Assembly: GCA_965178125.1 (NCBI GenBank)
Contig: OZ237762.1
Span: 806,001 to 870,000 of the forward strand
Source: Bilabrum cf. latius
Lineage: Eukaryota > Bigyra: Bicosoecida > Bigyra > Bicosoecida
Direction: 5' to 3'
Length of the DNA: 64,000 bases
Numbering within the stretch: position 1 is the stretch's first letter; each line of letters starts with the position of its first letter. The notes below the pieces were generated by a model. The model was not told where the DNA came from. It searched no databases and was given only the letters and a program-made list of their open reading frames with translations. Of the stretch, positions 12,201-23,606 are shown one piece after another. The position numbers and the translations under genes are program-made.

Positions 12201-15200
12201 CAGCAGCGTCCCCAGCGGGATCCATGTAAACAGAGGGCGCTCTGCCGCCCACCAAGTACCTGCTTCTGTCATCGCCCGACTCTCCCGCCAGCGGCATTGC
12301 GACAGGGGACAGCTCTTCAGCCAGCCCGCACTTGCACACCGCCTGGAGCTTGACTCCGCACGACTAGATCCGCAACACACGCCGCAGCATCGCCTCAGGA
12401 GGGGTGTCCTCTGGCGGAGCAGGAGCTGAGTCCACCACAGAGTCAGATTCACCTCCTGCCGACGCAGACGCAGCAGCGGTTGGGGCTTGGCCGGGTTGCT
12501 TTCTCTTCGCTAGTTTTCCTTGGTCCTGTGTCTTATGTGCTTCATCATCGCCCTTGCTAGCCTCGTCCTCATCCTCGTCCTCGTCCTCACCCTCGTCCTG
12601 CATGGCAACCTACTGGCTGCTGCTACCACCGGACGATGACCCCGAGCCTGCGGCCGACGACTCCGCGCAATCGATCGATTGCGACGCCCGCACCACCTCC
12701 TCTGGGAGCGCCACGGACTGCGCCTCGTCCTCGAACTCGGATGGCACGGGCTTTCCTTCCTCGTTCACCTGCACGTCCGGTGGCACGCTGCCCACTGTGC
12801 TAAGGTCGAAAGTGCAGAACCTCACGCGGCGCCGGGCACCGCCCCGCTCGCGCCTCGCCGCCTCGTCGTACTCCTCCACGCCAGCCAGCCGCTTGGAGCG
12901 CCGCCCCTGCGCCTGCGCCTGCGACTGCGACTGGGCCTTGGGCAGGTCAGCGGACGCCCCCAGATCCCTGTCGCTGCCGCCCCAGTTTATGGGCGTGGAC
13001 CTGTACCCAACTGCGCTACCGGCCGCGCCTGCACTGGTTCCGGCACTTGCGCTTGCGGTGGCAGGGCCACTGGCAGGCCCCAGCTCGGCGCCCACCTTGC
13101 GCTTCTCCTGCGTGCTGGCGTGCCGCGAGAACTTGCGGAGGATGCCGCGCGTCCTCGTGGGAGCACCGTGGCTGCTTACTACCTGGTTGGACGATGGCAA
13201 ACCACCTGCTGCTGCGCCCGCTCGCCGCTCAGCTTGAATAGCCTCCGCGCGGGCTGCGTCCGCCGCCCTCTCCGGGTCAAGCACGGAGTTTGCTCCGCTG
13301 GCCGCGAGCTCCTCCGCCCTGGCCACCGCCTCGCACATGTCACAGAGCAACCCCACCTCGTCCTCCCCGACCGCACTCGCCACAACGGAGAGACCACCAC
13401 TGCTCGCGGACTCTTTGCCGCTACCGCTGCTGCTACCGCTGCCGCTACCGCTGCTGCTGCTTGCGCCAGCCCCGCGCCGAGCTGCCCTCCTACCTCCTCG
13501 CCCCATCCCGGCATTGCCACGGCTGCTGCTGCTGCTGCTGCCGGCCTTTTTCCCGTCCGAGGCCCTGGCCCAGCACCGCAGCGACGCCCCAAGCAACTTC
13601 CCGCTCACCGACTCGGAGCAGAAGAGGGCGTCGGCGCGCGCCCGGAGAGTCTTTCTCGCGTCCTGGTCCAAGGGAGGCAGCAGCTCGCCGAGCCCGCCCC
13701 CGCCCTCGGGCACCCAGCGAGCCTCCGCGCTGTCGCTCGAGCCTGCATCGATGCCTTGCCGGTGTTCCCCGGGCACGAGCCCCGAGAGGCTGGCCATGTC
13801 TCGTGCCGCCCGCGCGTCCACGAATGGCCATCGCCGCAGGTGGTACAGCTCCCTGCGCGAGTAGAGGCTGGCGGGGGCGTTCCTCCAAGATAGGTCGTCC
13901 AGCAGGCCTACCTGTGTGTCAGGTCCCGCAGCCGCATCTGCAGCCCCGTGCAGGCCCTCCTCTTCCTCCTCCTCGGCCGCCTGGTCGAACTTGCTGGCCA
14001 GCGACATGGCCTGCGGGAGCCTCCGCCCATGCCCGGCCTTTGGGTCCGTGGCGCCAGCTGAGGTGCCGCCCGCTCCTGCCTCCCGTTCCTGGCGCTGCTG
14101 CTTCTCCTTCTCCTGGGCTGCCCTCTTCCGAGTGGATCTGCGGGCAGACGAAGTGCCTGCTGCCGCCCCCGCGCCGCCCGGGGTGGCTCGCTTGGTGCGG
14201 TGCTGCCTGGAGGTCTTTGGCGGTTCTTTGCTCTCATCGATAGGCCCTGCGTGGTCAATTGTGGGACTCTGCGCGCTGGCTGCTTCGGGTGCCAGGGAAG
14301 ACGAGGACGAGGAGGAGGCAGATGCGGAGCGCGCGCTGCTGCCGCTGCTGCTGTCGCCCTGATTGGGCTGCTTCTTCCTCCTGGGGGACCTTCTAAAGGC
14401 GGAGGAGGACGAGGCCCCCGCCCCTCCCTTCCTCCTGCCCTCGATCTCACCGCGGGGAGAAAGGGAGGGCGGAGACCCGCTGGAGGAGCTAGAGGCAGAG
14501 TCGCTGCCGGGGGCCTGTGGGCTGGGTGCCGCGGGAGGGCTGCCACTCCCTGTGCTGGTGCCTTGGGAGGCACGCGGTGCGACGAGCGGACCCGTGGGCG
14601 CTGCGGGCGTGGGCGAAAGCGCGGGCGGGGCATGTGCCTTCACCCTGCGCAGCCGAGGAGACCTGCGGGCGGACCCCTGGCTCGCAGAAGCAGGCCTTCC
14701 TGAGGAAGACTCTGCAGCCCCGGCACTTGTTCTAGCGCTAGAGCTGGCCGCCTGGCTGCTGCCTCCATCCGCGCTCCTGGACCTCTGCTGGATGTGCGGC
14801 GGTGACCCAGGTGGTGCTCTCGCCCCGGACCTGGCCCCGGACCGAGCACCTGGGCCGCTGCCGGTGCCTGCGCTTGCACCGACGTCCACCGGTGGAGGAG
14901 AGGGCGGCACCAGCCCAGAGCCCCTGCGCGCCTTGAGACGGGGCGAGCGACGCAGCGGGGTGGGCGGGCCTGCCCCCAGCTCAGCCGACGACGAGCGTCC
15001 CCCGCCCCTGGAAGCAGACCGGGAAGCAGACCTGGCAGGGGAGGGCGACGGGCCCCTGCCTCGATAATTTGAATGCTCGCCTGCACCTGCATGCGATGCA
15101 CCCGCGCCTGCGCTGTGCTGTCGGCTGCTTCTGGCAGAACCTGCACCTTGCTCCCTCGCCGTGTCGGTCCTCCGTCGCTTGCGGGCGCTGCCTGGCTGGT

Positions 15201-16236
15201 GGGCCGGCAGCTGCGGCGGCAGACCCTCATCGCCGCTAAATCCACCTGTGGACTGACTGGCAGCACCGCTGCCTCCACGCCCGTGTCCCCGCTCTTCCCC
15301 CTGGCCCCCCGACACGCCATTCTCTTGCCCCCGCCTGCGCTTGCGACCCGCAATGCCCGCCCCGCGCTCCGCCTCTGCCGCCAGCTCTCTCTCCTCCTCC
15401 TCCCGCAGCACGCGCAGCTCCTCCGCAGTGGGTGGCCTGGTCCCCGACACCCTCCTCTTCCTGCCCCCCCGGCGGCCTCCGGAGCTCCCCGTGCTGGACC
15501 CGGAGCCGGATCTAGGGCGGTTTCCGACCCCACTGAAGGCCGCGCCTGTCTGATCGGGCTGAAGACGTGTCCGGGAATTGTCCGGGGACAGGGCGAGAGT
15601 TCCACCACGGGGCGGGCTCAGGCTCATGGAAGCCAGGCCGCCCTCGGCGCCGTCTACCGCGACATCCATGGAATCCAGCCCCGGCTCGATTTCTAACGAG
15701 AATTCGCGTGAAGACTCGTGGGACCCCCTGCTCCGGCCGCCGTTATCCATCTCCGACTTCGAACTGGCATCAGACTTTGCTACTGACCGTGCCGGCGGGC
15801 CAAGTCCACTTTGCACCGCACGCCGGGGGCTCGTGCGCCGCCTTGTGCGCGACAATGCCTTGGATGCAGTCTGTGTACGTGGGGATGCCATCTCAACACC
15901 AGCAACCGCCGTGTTTCCAGCTGCGCCGCTGCGCTACTGCCGCGCGGACGGCGCCTTGTTCGCGTGGCTCTCACCCTATGATGTGGCTTTAGCTGCGATT
16001 AAGCGTAGTTTTCGAATCAAACATATACACACAAACTATGTTGGGTTCCCAGAAGGTCTCACTGCAGCAAGATACTGAAAGCTGCTTTCCAAACGTTTGG
16101 CCCAGCAAGTACTCCACACCATTTCTTTCTCACAGATAGGTGCTTTTGCAGAAGTTCTCGACCCATTCTTAAGTTTCGGCACTGTCATGGACTTGAAAGA
16201 CATAGACTTGGCTCCACCATTTCCGCTTGCACGCAT
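9289..16236 (-). CDS. Very large low-complexity, nuclear-type protein of unknown function
   Basis: On the minus strand one frame stays free of TAA and TGA from 16236 to the TGA at 9289, with at least twelve in-frame TAGs (among them 16036, 15976, 15934, 12610, 12364, 11614, 11035, 10735 and 9712). Read as Gln this gives about 2,315 residues without introns. An alternative start is the ATG at 15891 (about 2,200 residues). The N-terminal half is Ser/Arg/Gly/Ala-rich and carries at least five copies of a basic motif R-R-S-[P/T/K]-R-[L/R/K] (RRSPRLKA, RRSPRLRR, RRSPRRKK, RRSTRKRA, RRSKRLAG), typical of chromatin-associated disordered proteins. An acidic stretch (poly-Asp, 11,620-11,690) follows. 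A more ordered block near 10,190-10,530 contains GFELPAYVKVPGRSIYDEK and a predicted helix RVLDAWNRRLTELESQI. I recognise no catalytic domain. Confidence 0.75.
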
Positions 16237-16557
16237 ATTAAGATGAGAATCAAACCAGTGGATGGACCCGACGAAAGGCCGACTACAACCTCAGCCTGGG
16301 ATAGTCTAGTCACTTCTGTCCTATGCTTGGCAAATGGCAGGAAATGATTGATGTGCACGTCCCACTAATAGTATGTGGCAAGTAAGGGTGTTTCCAAGGA
16401 AGCTGTTGAAGGATTGAAGGCAAATCTCAAGGGTATACCATATTTTCTTGCAACAATTTACACGGTACAAACAACAGTTGCCGTTGCCTAGGTTGCCAAA
16501 GATACCCTTTTAAACGCCCGAGTATGTCAAAAAGAGCAGATTGAGTGAACCTGAATC
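16237..16557. other. Divergent intergenic region, ~320 bp
   Basis: It separates the start of the large minus-strand gene from the REV1-like gene on the plus strand and probably serves as the promoter of both. It is more AT-rich than the genes. No TATA-like consensus is clear enough to call. Confidence 0.45.
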
Positions 16558-17853
16558 ATGGAGAGGCTTCTCGCGGCTGCGACACGGAAATCTGCGTGTT
16601 CAAGATCCACGGAGCACGGAGCATTTGACTACTTTGCAATGCGAAGCTCCAAATTTTCAAAGCAAATGCGTAATGTTCGAGGGCGGTCAAATTATAAGTC
16701 GGGTGACTTGATTTTCGATAATATGACATTCTACGTGGATGGAAGACAGACTGCAGTACACTCAACATAGCTCATAAGAATGCTCCACAGGCACGGCGGC
16801 AAGACGGTGCAGTTCATGAGTATAACAAGAGTCGACGTGGTTTTAGCCCCGCGTATACCGGAGACGAAGCATAGCCAATGGAAGAATTGCACCGTTGTCA
16901 ACTGTCAGTGGGCGGTCGACAGCGTCAAGGCGGGCAGGCGGCTGCCGTACGCCAACTACCTCGTGACGAATAGTTCGTCGAAGTGCCGCATCGAGCGGTA
17001 CTCTGCAGCATCAACGAGCCTGTCATTGCAAACAGGTACTACTGGTGCCAAAGATACCGGTTTTTTCCCGAGAAGTTCCACCAAGTCAGCAGAGAGCTCT
17101 GAGGGGGGCAAGGCCAGCGAGGCAGGTGCGATACCACTGCCACTGCCACTGCCGCTCACTGGGGCTGCAACTGAAACCGCTGGCAGTAGCAGCAGAGGAA
17201 GTGGGAGCAGCCGTAGCACTGAAGAACTGGGCGCCAAGCGATCATTCAGACCCTAGTCAGACAGCCGGCCTCTCGGAATCGACCCTGCGCCCAGTGGCAA
17301 GAGGAGTAGGACAGAGCAGGCTTCATCGTCTGAAGCAGTCGGTAATTCATAGATTGGGACGAAGTATCGTAGTGGGTTTTCATTAGGTACTCTGCTGGAT
17401 GCAACCGGCCACGGAGCGACAAGTGGTGCAGGTGCAGGCGCAGGTGCAGGTGCAGGTGCAGGTGCAGGTGCAGGTGCAGGTGCAGGTGCAGGTGCAGGTG
17501 CAGGTGCAGGTGCAGGTGCAGGTGCAGGTGCAGGTGCAGGTGCAGGTGCAGGTGCAGGTGCAGGTGCAGGTGCAGGTGCAGGTGCAGGTACAGGTGCAGG
17601 TGCAGGTGCAGGTGCAGGTGCAGGTGCAGGTGCAGGTGCAGGTGCAGGTACAGGTGCAGGTACAGGTGCAGGTGCAGGTGCAGGTGCAGGTGCAGGTGCA
17701 GGTGCAGGTGCGGATGCCTCTGCCAGTGGCAGGCCAGGCAAGCCAAAGCCACCACTACGGGCTCAAGGGGAGAGGTTGGGCGTGGACAGTACCAGCGGCG
17801 AGGGCGAGGACGATGTGATTGACTTGGTCTCGGAGTGCGATTCAATCGATTGA
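16558..17853 (+). CDS. REV1-like BRCT-domain protein with Ala-Gly repeat and C-terminal SIM-like motif
   Basis: 431 residues in one exon; TAGs at 16768, 17254 and ~17350 are read as Gln, stop TGA. Residues ~45-140 match the REV1-type BRCT domain: LIFDNMTFYVDGRQTAVHST, then HGGKTVQFMSITRVDVVLA, and the closing CQWAVDSVKAGRRLPYANYLV. REV1 BRCT domains bind DNA ends or PCNA during translesion synthesis. No polymerase domain follows, so this is not a full REV1. Instead there is a Ser/Pro linker, 48 copies of GGTGCA encoding 96 Gly-Ala residues, and an acidic C-terminus with DDVIDLV, a good SUMO-interaction-type motif. It may be a stand-alone BRCT adaptor, or an N-terminal part duplicated away from REV1. 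Confidence 0.7.
17425..17712 (+). repeat. (GGTGCA)48 hexanucleotide repeat inside the BRCT gene
   Basis: 288 bp of GGTGCA, in frame with the host gene as Gly-Ala, with a few GGTACA and GGCGCA variants that change one residue or none. Repeat length is probably polymorphic. It reads open in most frames on both strands, so the long Val-Gln, Pro-Ala and His-Leu ORFs here are shadows. Confidence 0.95.
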
Positions 17854-18077
17854 GAGGTGTGTGCACCCAGCGAGCGTGGCAGACTATCGTGCGCAATCAG
17901 TCTGGCTTAAGAGGTACTCGAACATACTTCACACTGATTAACTCCGCCGCCCAGCGGCGTAGCTGTGAAGATATAGACTAGGCGATTTGTGTTTGGGGTG
18001 TCCAACCGTCCGGAATGTGAAATAAATAACGCAAACCTACTAGGATCTACACTAGAGTTCATTTTTAGTCTCTGAAC

Positions 18078-18791
18078 ATGAGACACCGATTCTAGCCAAC
18101 GACACTGGGAGTTTTAAGCGCATTTATTGCCATCGTGGCGCTAATAGAATCGTGTCCCGGAGCAGAAGCTCGGCGCCGATCCCGTCGACGTGGCTCCAAG
18201 AAAGGCTGGACGTCGCTATACATTCTGGCAATAGTATTTGCGTGTCTGCTGATACCTATCGTCGGTACATTTATTTACCAGGTCGTCACTGATCCAGTGA
18301 CACCTCACATAATGATGGAGTTGTATTACAGGCTAGTTGACACATTCGCCAAGCCGTCGAAGGCCGAGCTGAAGAGGCGGAGACGGGACGCGAAAGCCAT
18401 GGCGCGAACCGCAGCCAAAGTCGAACGGGACCGTCGACGAAGACTAGCAGTCGAGAGTGGTTTGTTGCCGAATGAAAGCGGTCGCAGAGATGGCGTTGAA
18501 CGAGCTCCAAAGCTTCGGAGCTCAGATGGTGACTTGGAGGATCGCCGACAAAGCCGCCGTCGTCGTAGGCGCCAAGATGCACCAGATGATAGCATTGAAG
18601 ACGCTGATGGGGATCCTCGTTTTGCTCTGCCTGCCAGAATGGGAGGGGGAAGCAACGGCTACGAAGGAGGTGTCGGTACTACTCAGGCGATGCAGGCAAA
18701 CGAGTAGGGTAGGTCCACTGAATCGGAATGGACAGGACGACATATTGGAAAAAGAGGGGTTACGACGGGCAGGCGCGGCACGCTGAGCTGA
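18078..18791 (+). CDS. Small membrane protein of unknown function
   Basis: 237 residues, one exon, TAGs at 18093 and 18705 read as Gln, stop TGA at 18789. The start at 18078 gives an N-terminal hydrophobic segment (TTLGVLSAFIAIVALIES). A second helix follows an Arg/Lys-rich loop (SLYILAIVFACLLIPIVGTF), then a conserved-looking stretch YQVVTDPVTPHIMMELYYRL and a long basic, helical, charged tail. This could be a two-helix ER or organelle membrane protein. No family is recognised. Confidence 0.6.
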
Positions 18792-19092
18792 TTGAACAGG
18801 GTTGCGCGTGATGAGGGGGGCGGTCACAAAGTTGCACGTGCATGCTTACAAAAACAATTTGTACGGATGCAAACACGCAAAAGCAGCGTAAGATACATTC
18901 CATCCGACTCACGGATAGATCCAAGGCGTTTGACCACCCCCGACCGGGAGTGGTAGGTCGGCTGGCTCGTGTCAAGCAAGGGCAGACGGGGAGGCAGCAG
19001 CAGGACGGGCGCACAGTAGAGTCCCGCTTCGCCTCCCATATCTTTGGCCCATTCGATTCGCTTGAAGTACCAGCGCTTGCCCTAATCACTCG

Positions 19093-22000
19093 TCACACTT
19101 CCTCAGCAGGCAACACCGACGACGAGGCATCTCCGGCGGGTGGGGAGGGGGCGGGGCTGGAAGCAGCCGCTGCCACGCTGGGCGGCGGGGGCGGCGCACC
19201 ACCACTGCCGCTCGCTTTAGGGGGCGGTGGTGGCGGCGGCAGCACGAAAGACCGCTTGGATGCAGAGAAGGACTTGAGTTCCCACACCCTGCGAGACCTC
19301 CTCCCGTGTTCCCTGTCCATGCCCATCAGGTCCTGCACCCTCGGGTTGTCCAAGGGGTTGTAGGAGGTGAGCCCGTGGAGCCAGCCGTTGGTCTGAGCCT
19401 GCGAGAAGCTCGGCAGCACGTCATGCACCTCCAGTCGCCTCCCACCGTAGGTTCCATCGTTCTCGTCCACCTTCCCCTTGCCCTTCCCGGCCTTCTGCGC
19501 GTCTTCCTGGTCCGCCCGCATTGCCAGCAGGTCGGATTGGGCCGCCGACAGCAGCGCAGCCGCGATGGGATCGTCCCTGTCCCCGCTGCAGAGACCGCAG
19601 GTGGCAAAGGCGCACACCTAGCAGCAGCACCGACACAAGGATCCAGCCGCCCACTCGAGCACCATGCCCAGGGCCACGACCACGAACAGCACCACCATGG
19701 GAACCACGTGAGGCTGGGAGAGCCTCTCGGTCACAGTCAGGACGTTCTTGTCCGCCTCCAGCTCCGGAGGCAGTCCCTGCAGCTGCTTGGCCAGTTCCTC
19801 GGCGCTCTACCTGGCCTGGTCCTGCCCCTCTGCGATCCTCAGGTCCTGTCCAAACTACTCCTCTACCCACTCGTCCGAGGAGAAGATCGTGCGGTTGCTC
19901 AGCTGCCATGCGCCCACGGCCAGGTGTGCCAGGACTGCGAGCGGCAGCCACGAGGTCAGGTGCTTGTGCAGCGTAGCGTCCTGGAAGGGGGGCGTCCTGA
20001 AGTGTCTGAGGAACAGCGCCTTATCGCTCCAGAATGTGACGAAGAAAGCGGCCGCTGCCACCACGTGCATCACTGGCATGCCTGTGGAGAACGCCAGGCA
20101 CACGTACGTGATGTTGATAAGCTCGGCATACCTCGTCTCGAACTTGAACCCGCTGCCCGTGAAGAGCGCGTCCAGCTCCCTCTGCGTGCGGGCGGCCTTG
20201 ATGTTGCCGCTGGTGCGCACGCAGCAGTAGGCCCACACCAGTGTGAGCCAGTCGTATCCGTTCATGACGATGATCTGCACGAACAGGGAGATCACCATCT
20301 GAGAGCCCACCTCGGCGTACCAAGTGGACGTGAAGTCCTTGATACCCAGCCCGCCCCAATCCAGCCCGGGAATGTACGCGTTCACCAGCGTAGCCATGTA
20401 GGCCGTGTTCACGATCTGGAACAGGGTGAGCCTAGATCCGAAGGACAGGCTCCTCGCCTCGAGGGAGTGGTGCCTCTCCCACTTGGCTAGCTTCCAGAGG
20501 CAGATCTCCAGCGCGCCATTCACGGCCACTGTCGCGAAAGCAGCCAGGATGACGATGGTCAGGGCGAGGGACTGCGCGCCCAGCCAGCCCTCGCAGAGCG
20601 CCTTTTCCTCTGAGTCCGAGAGGAGCTGCTGGGTGGGGACCAGCCTGCAGTAGCAGTGCAACATCTCGGGGTCCGCCTCTGCTTGTTCCCTGGCCACGGC
20701 GATGGGCTCGCCGGTCTTTGCATCCACGGGGCAGTCCCTCTCCCCTCCCTCGTTCTGCGCCTGCTCCTGCTAGATCGAGGCCCAGAAGGTTAGCGCGCTG
20801 CATGCAAGCACCACCACGAGAGCGACAAGGCTGGTGACCGACTGCAGACAGCACCGGGTGCAGGGGCTGTACCCGATGTTCTGCCACTGGATCGTCGAAG
20901 GTTCGCTGGCGCGGGTCACCAACATGGACGCTGGCTCGTCGCTCTCGGACCCCTTGGCGCTGGGTGCGCCCACCAGGCCAGTGCCCAGACTAGCCTCCCG
21001 GGCTACAGAGCCGTGATGGCCAGTGGGCGAATGCAGCGGGACGGGCGCAGCGGCGGCGAGGCTCGACTCCACGCCCACCTCGTCCAGCTCCACTGCCCCT
21101 GTCTCGCGGTCGGAGTCGCTGTTCTCTGCAGTCCCCTTCCCACCCTAGGGCCCATCACCCTTGCTGGCTGTTCCCTGCCGCCTCTTTCCCGCGGCAGAGG
21201 CCCCCGCCTGCTGGAAGGCACCGGCGGCATGCAGAGCAGCCGCGCTGAGCCCGTGGTCTCCCTCCAGCTGGGCTCGGGCCACGTCTGCGTGCCCAGTCCC
21301 TCCGCTCCCTGTCTCCTCCTTGCCCTCCCCCGGACCAACACTGCTTCCTGCAGCCGACGGGGAAAACCCTTCTGCTCCTGAACCCTTCGATCCCCCCGCC
21401 TCTGCTCCTGAACCCTTCGATTCCCCCGCCTCTGCATCCCCAGCTGGAGTCTCCCCCTCGTCGCCGTCGGCACCGAAGTCCAGATCCGCCTGCATGCCCC
21501 CATCCTCCAGCCACTCCTCCACGCCCACCACCCCCCCCTGCTCTGGCCTGCCCTCGGGCACCCTCAGGTGGGCAGAGGCCTGGTACAGGGAACTGATGGC
21601 CCGGGCTGCCCTGCGCAGGCGGGCCCCCATCGCTGCTTTCTTGGCGCTGCGGATGGCCCCGATCCCCAGCTTGGACTCTCTCGTGAGCCGCAGGTCGGTT
21701 GGAAGGCAGCACCACCGCGCGGCATCACCGTTGCCGTAGGCCCTCAGCACGCGAGCCGCGTCTTCAGCTCTCTCGAACGTGATGAAAGCGGCCAGCACGC
21801 CGCTCATGGGTCGCACAGCCTTGGCCCTGGTGGTTGCCTCCACCACCTTTGCCTTGATGAGGTCGCGCTTCCTCTCCAACTCATGCAGGCGGGCGTCTGC
21901 CTCCTTCCTCGCACGGGGCAGCTTGCCCCGCTCGGCCCCGTGCGCCGCCTCCAGCTACCTCACCCTTTGGTCTACCGCAGCCCATGCATTGTCCAGCCTT

Positions 22001-22941
22001 TTGATCAGTGTCCCCCGCATCATGCACACCTCGAACAGCTCCTCGCAGTCTTCCGCCAGGAACACCTCCGCCACTTTCCCTTCGTCCTTGGGCCCGGGTG
22101 CGACCTCGGGGGTCTCCACGGGCCCGCAGCAGGGGCTCCTGCTCCTGGCCTCCTGCAGGGCCTTGTGTTCCCTGGCCTCCTACCCCTCCCTGCGCGCTAG
22201 CTGCTCAAAGTGTGCCCTCAGCTCCCACTCCGTCGCATCGGGGGGAAGGCTCTCCACCTTGAGGGTGTAGTCCCGGGCCGACAGGAATCCACCGGTGGAC
22301 TGCACCTCCTCCAGCTGCACGCAGGCACGCATCCAGCAGGTGGCCATGAGGAACAAGAGCGTGCCCAGCAGGTCCATGGCCACAACCACCTGCGCCACCT
22401 AGCTCTTGTCCATCGAGCACTGCTCAGGCGTGCCATCACAGAACGGGATCAGGACGCTCGTCACGTTGCGCTCGTCGCCTAAGTTCCCCACAGAGACGGA
22501 ATCGAGCTCAACGCTCTCCCCGGCGCCTTGCGTCACGGCGCCCGTGCCGGCAGCTGCCAGAACGAAAACGGGGATCGACAGTAGCGTCCAAATCGCGAAC
22601 ACGGTGAAGCCCCACTTGTAAAACTTCCACAGGACGCTCAGTCCGGCACCGTACCTCGCAAAATCGCTCGAGGTGCGCTATCCGCAGCAAAAAATAGCAG
22701 AGATGAGCCAGTACAAGCTGTTCTCATCGTCAGTCCCGCAAAAGAGTCCTGTTGAGGATGAGCAGATGGGCCAAGGCACAGTGTCGCCATTCGGAAGTAC
22801 CTGTCGAGGGTGACTGCGCACATCAAACGAGAGTGGCGAACGCAACTCGGTTAGGCTGGCGCTCGAGAGGCAATGGATTACGTAGAAAGAAACTGCTTGC
22901 ACCAACGGCGCTTCTCCATCAAGTGCTTCCAGCCCCGACAT
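19093..22941 (-). CDS. OSCA/TMEM63 (CSC1-like) mechanosensitive cation channel
   Basis: The minus-strand frame is free of TAA and TGA from 22941 to the TGA at 19093, with nine TAGs (22678, 22399, ~22177, ~21958, 21145, 20770, 19855, 19807, 19618) read as Gln; about 1,282 residues. The family is recognised by the N-terminal block ARYGAGLSVLWKFYKWGF and membrane helices, then a cytosolic RRM-like domain (YTLKVESLPPDATEWELRAHF ... with a coiled helix and VLAAFITFERAEDAARVLRAY), W-x-N-I-G before the core, and the pore region with LTLFQIVNTAYMATLVNAY and DFTSTWYAEVGSQMVISLF. OSCA/TMEM63 proteins are stretch- or osmo-gated cation channels of plasma or organelle membranes. The tail is Pro/Gly/Ala-rich. 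A possible 5' intron (donor at ~22806) was considered but lacks the usual acceptor, so I kept the open frame. Confidence 0.8.
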
Positions 22942-23606
22942 TAGCTATCCCTACACAACAATTATTTCACATATCCCACAGTAAATCCACGAGCTGCATG
23001 GCCTCCTCAAGCGAGGGCTCCTTGTGCTGCTTCTTCTGTTTCGAAGACGGGTGCAACCCTGCCAGCGCCGTAGAGCCCTTCGGACTTGCTGTTGTCAGGT
23101 GCAGCCGCCTCGTTCGTGTCGACTCCGAGCGAAGCGGATTATTTGTTGCAAGAGGCGAAAGCGCATTGTCCATGATGCCCGTAGGCTCTTCTAGAGTGAA
23201 AATAGACTAGCCGATCCATCTGCGCGGCGCCTCCGACGTTACGGAACATTCGCCATCGGTCGCAGACTATCATGAGGCCCCGCCGGTCCCGTGGTCGCAC
23301 CTCTGGCAAACTGCGACCATGCCACAGTGGCCGTCGCTTTACGAGGGGTGGCAGCACAATGCGCCGAAACTGGCAGCAAATGCGTGTGCGAATGATGCGC
23401 CATGCCCAAACTCGTGGGGTCTTTTTTCCGAAGAGGACAACATGCAGGGAATTGCAGCGTGACGTCCGTGCCGCCTCTTGCTGGTTGACAATTTGCTGCC
23501 CTGGCCACGAGAAGCGACCAGTCCCAGTAGATTTGCATTCTTATCGGGATTTATTGTCGACTATTTCCCGGGATCGCTAGAAGAATCTGTTTGCTAGGCT
23601 CATTCA
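22942..23606. other. Divergent intergenic region, 665 bp, with a doubtful small ORF
   Basis: It lies between the channel gene (-) and the metallophosphatase gene (+). A 68-codon minus-strand ORF (22967-23173) ends SLEEAMQLVDLLWDM, but it has no recognisable domain, and with TAG as sense such lengths occur by chance. No RNA gene or repeat was seen. Confidence 0.4.

Noticed and set aside
12679-15696. Long plus-strand ORFs (up to 404 codons) opposite the large minus-strand gene
   Set aside because: The GC-rich antisense strand has few stops. The minus frame is open for 2,300 codons with motif repeats, whereas the plus ORFs lie in several frames and have no domains.
17246-17896. Minus-strand His-Leu and Pro-Ala repeat ORFs
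   Set aside because: They are reverse reading of the GGTGCA repeat inside the BRCT gene.
22967-23173. Small 68-codon minus-strand ORF
   Set aside because: There is no homology or context support, and the length is not remarkable when only two codons are stops.
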